Shown here: piece after piece, positions 62,561 to 64,000 of the stretch
Layout of the letters: each line of letters begins with the position of its first letter
Numbering within the stretch: position 1 is the first letter of the stretch
Assembly: GCF_932526225.1 (NCBI RefSeq)
Contig: NC_064036.1
Span: 434,001 to 498,000 of the forward strand
DNA length: 64,000 nt
Reading direction: 5' to 3'
Origin: Nematostella vectensis
Taxonomy: Eukaryota; Cnidaria; Anthozoa; Actiniaria; Edwardsiidae
Notes under the pieces: generated by a model
What the model was told of the DNA's origin: nothing
What the model saw: the letters and a program-made list of their open reading frames with translations, nothing else
The model's database searches: none
Translations under genes and position numbers: made by a program

Positions 62561-64000
62561 CTTATTTTGCAAACTCACTTTTTTTTATTATTTTTGCGCA
62601 AAACCTATCAGGATTAAGGGATGTCCAGCACAAAGAAAAAAAAACGAACTAAAAAAAAAGCCCATTGGCCTGGGATCGAACCCGGTCTGAAGAACAAAAC
62701 GGAAACCATACATACGGATTACCCAATCGGTATGGCAGCACAAGGCTTTTACGGAAGGCTGTAAAGAACCCGAAGGCCCCAAGCACCGATATTTCCGAGC
62801 GAATATGCTGTACAACACTCTTGCAAGGTTATCCCAACCCGCGCATTAATGGGGAGGACAATAACCAGGATCCCAGGCCTGTAATACGGTTACGCCACGC
62901 ACAGCTCGCCGAGTTTGTGGATGACAAAAAATAGAGGTCTATTTGGGCGTCTTGGGTCCCTTGGGGACTCGCCATGCGCACGGGCGCATCTCTTTTTTTG
63001 TGTACATGACATCAAATTTGCGAAGAAAAAAGACGCTGTTTTGGTATCATGTGAAAAGCATAAAATAAATAGAAATAAAGACGTAAGGGGGGAGAATATT
63101 GACATATTCATATTAGAATATTGACAAAATCCGCAATATTGTCTATGCTGACTAAGTAAAGCTGTATTTTACTTTAAAGGGGCAGCAGCATAGTACTGCG
63201 CATGTCTGGAGTCAGTGTTTATTGTAGGCTTTTAAGTGTCTACAAACAGTTGAACTTTTTAAAAGCTGTCAATACCTTATTAAATAATATGCAATATTAT
63301 ATTGAAAACTATGTTAATTGACAGTTTGTGGTCATTTTTGTTTGTTTTGTTTAAAGTCTCCCACATGTACCAAAAGCTCATAAGTCAGTATTAGAATTTC
63401 ACTGAAGTTCATTGTGTCAGGGCTCTAGAGCTATTGCAAATCTCTTAACCATGACACTCCCCTTTTAAAGAAAAGTAAATAAAATCAAAATTGTTGGTGG
63501 GGGTCTCTGTTGTGTTTGTTTTCTTTTTAGTTTTGTTCTATTATTATTATTATTTTCTTTTTTAGAGGGGGAGGGGAATTCAGCTAAAAATAGCCAAGGG
63601 TCAATTCAAGCAACTAGTACAAAAGATGTTTTTTTGCAGTCCTTTATTCAATATATTCAAGGTTATCATGCAATTCTGTTGTTTGACTGCATATATATAT
63701 TTTTTCTTTCTTTTCATTACAAGTGCTATATGTGTAAGTGGTGACCATAGCTATGATTACTATTATTTAGAATATCTTTTTACCTACTAACAGAAAACAA
63801 CTTGACTGCAAAACACTTACTGTAGGGCACTCGATATTAGGCATTACTTTCATGTGGATGTAAGGGTGAAATGTCAAAACCTTCATTAACCCGTGAACTA
63901 CGCTTTAGCGTATTACACTTTGTTGTGATCTGATTCTATTTATCTTTTTTGTGTTTTACTAACTATTACCGTTTAACTATCACACTTTGTTTCACGGGTT
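62400..64000 (+). repeat. Unit 31 (1,601 bp seen, cut by window end)
   Basis: GC-rich block from 62660. The inverted-repeat element starts at 63882 and its right arm (from 63991) is cut off. It follows unit 30 at an offset of 3,123-3,124 bp, including TTTGCTCTGTG, CAAATTTGCG and GCCGAGTTTG. Private AAGGGATGTCC at about 62,617. The window stops about 18 bases before the place where units 26 and 30 have their junction. Confidence 0.93.

Larger units (their letters stand above)
1..64000 (+). repeat. Satellite array, ~2.0 kb monomer, head to tail
   Basis: The same sequence returns about every 2,000-2,011 bp through the whole window, always in the same orientation and with no unrelated DNA between copies. 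Landmarks such as CCAGTTAAG, the GC-rich block opening with GCCCATTGGCC, and the inverted repeat TTCATTAACCCGTGAA occur once per unit, in the same order. Units differ by scattered substitutions and mainly by the lengths of A, T and TA runs. Neither edge of the array is in the window. No gene interrupts it, so there is no gene-bearing stretch to annotate. Kilobase satellites with block-wise homogenisation are typical of eukaryotic heterochromatin. A centromeric, subtelomeric or other location cannot be told from this sequence. Confidence 0.98.

Noticed and set aside
1-64000. CENP-B box (TTCGNNNNANNCGGG)
   Set aside because: I scanned the GC block and the inverted-repeat element on both strands and found no match to the core pattern, so I have no sequence support for a centromeric assignment.
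1-64000. rDNA spacer, 5S rRNA, snRNA or histone gene tandem cluster
   Set aside because: A 2 kb tandem unit could be a gene cluster, but I find no recognisable rRNA, U-snRNA or histone sequence or histone 3' stem-loop in the unit.
1-64000. CRISPR array or bacterial phage-type repeat
   Set aside because: The repeating unit is 2 kb without short regular repeat/spacer structure, and there are no associated genes.

Overview
The whole 64 kb window is one tandem satellite array. A monomer of about 2.0 kb (1,999-2,011 bp measured feature to feature) is repeated head to tail, all on one strand and in one phase, from the first base to the last. Cutting at the motif CCAGTTAAG gives 30 complete units and one truncated unit. 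Two of the complete units (26 and 30) are 3,123 bp long because each holds a partial internal duplication. I find no protein-coding gene, rRNA, canonical tRNA, CRISPR array or intact autonomous transposon. The recurring open frames of 60-90 codons recur only because the DNA repeats. The main GC-block frame opens at TTG and contains no ATG codon at all, so I do not call genes.

The content points to a eukaryotic nuclear genome, probably an animal, but I cannot name the species. The reasons are the kilobase satellite with higher-order structure, the strongly AT-rich DNA with simple-sequence tracts ((TA)n, (TTA)n, A and T runs), an embedded MITE-like inverted-repeat element, and a tRNA-like RNA polymerase III box B next to a T run.

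Each monomer has the same internal order: (a) about 260 bp of AT-rich DNA ending in A runs; (b) a GC-rich, CpG-dense block of about 330 bp (261-590 in unit 1), bounded on its left by the A run and carrying the minus-strand box-B-like motif; (c) AT-rich DNA with an imperfect inverted repeat based on TTTACTTT...AAAGGGG; (d) simple repeats (TTA)n and (TA)n; (e) a roughly 125 bp element with perfect 16 bp terminal inverted repeats flanked by AACC; (f) about 400 bp of AT-rich DNA with a small hairpin and T tracts.

The array has layered higher-order structure. Units 1-4 are a variable lead-in. Units 5-11 and 12-18 are two copies of a seven-unit block with an exact period of 14,039 bp and only a handful of substitutions between them. 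Units 19 and 20 are a one-unit (2,010 bp) duplication. Units 17-19 recur as 21-23 (period about 8.03 kb). Units 23 and 24 are chimeras with recognisable switch points. Units 25-31 are a patchwork of blocks at offsets of 7,132, 9,135, 15,160 and 3,124 bp. The two 3.1 kb units share one complex junction with small templated insertions, which looks like replication template switching. The second 3.1 kb unit is starting to repeat in tandem where the window ends. Nothing suggests a multi-gene system: the biology here is repeat birth, homogenisation and rearrangement. All comparisons were made by eye, so difference counts are minimum counts.
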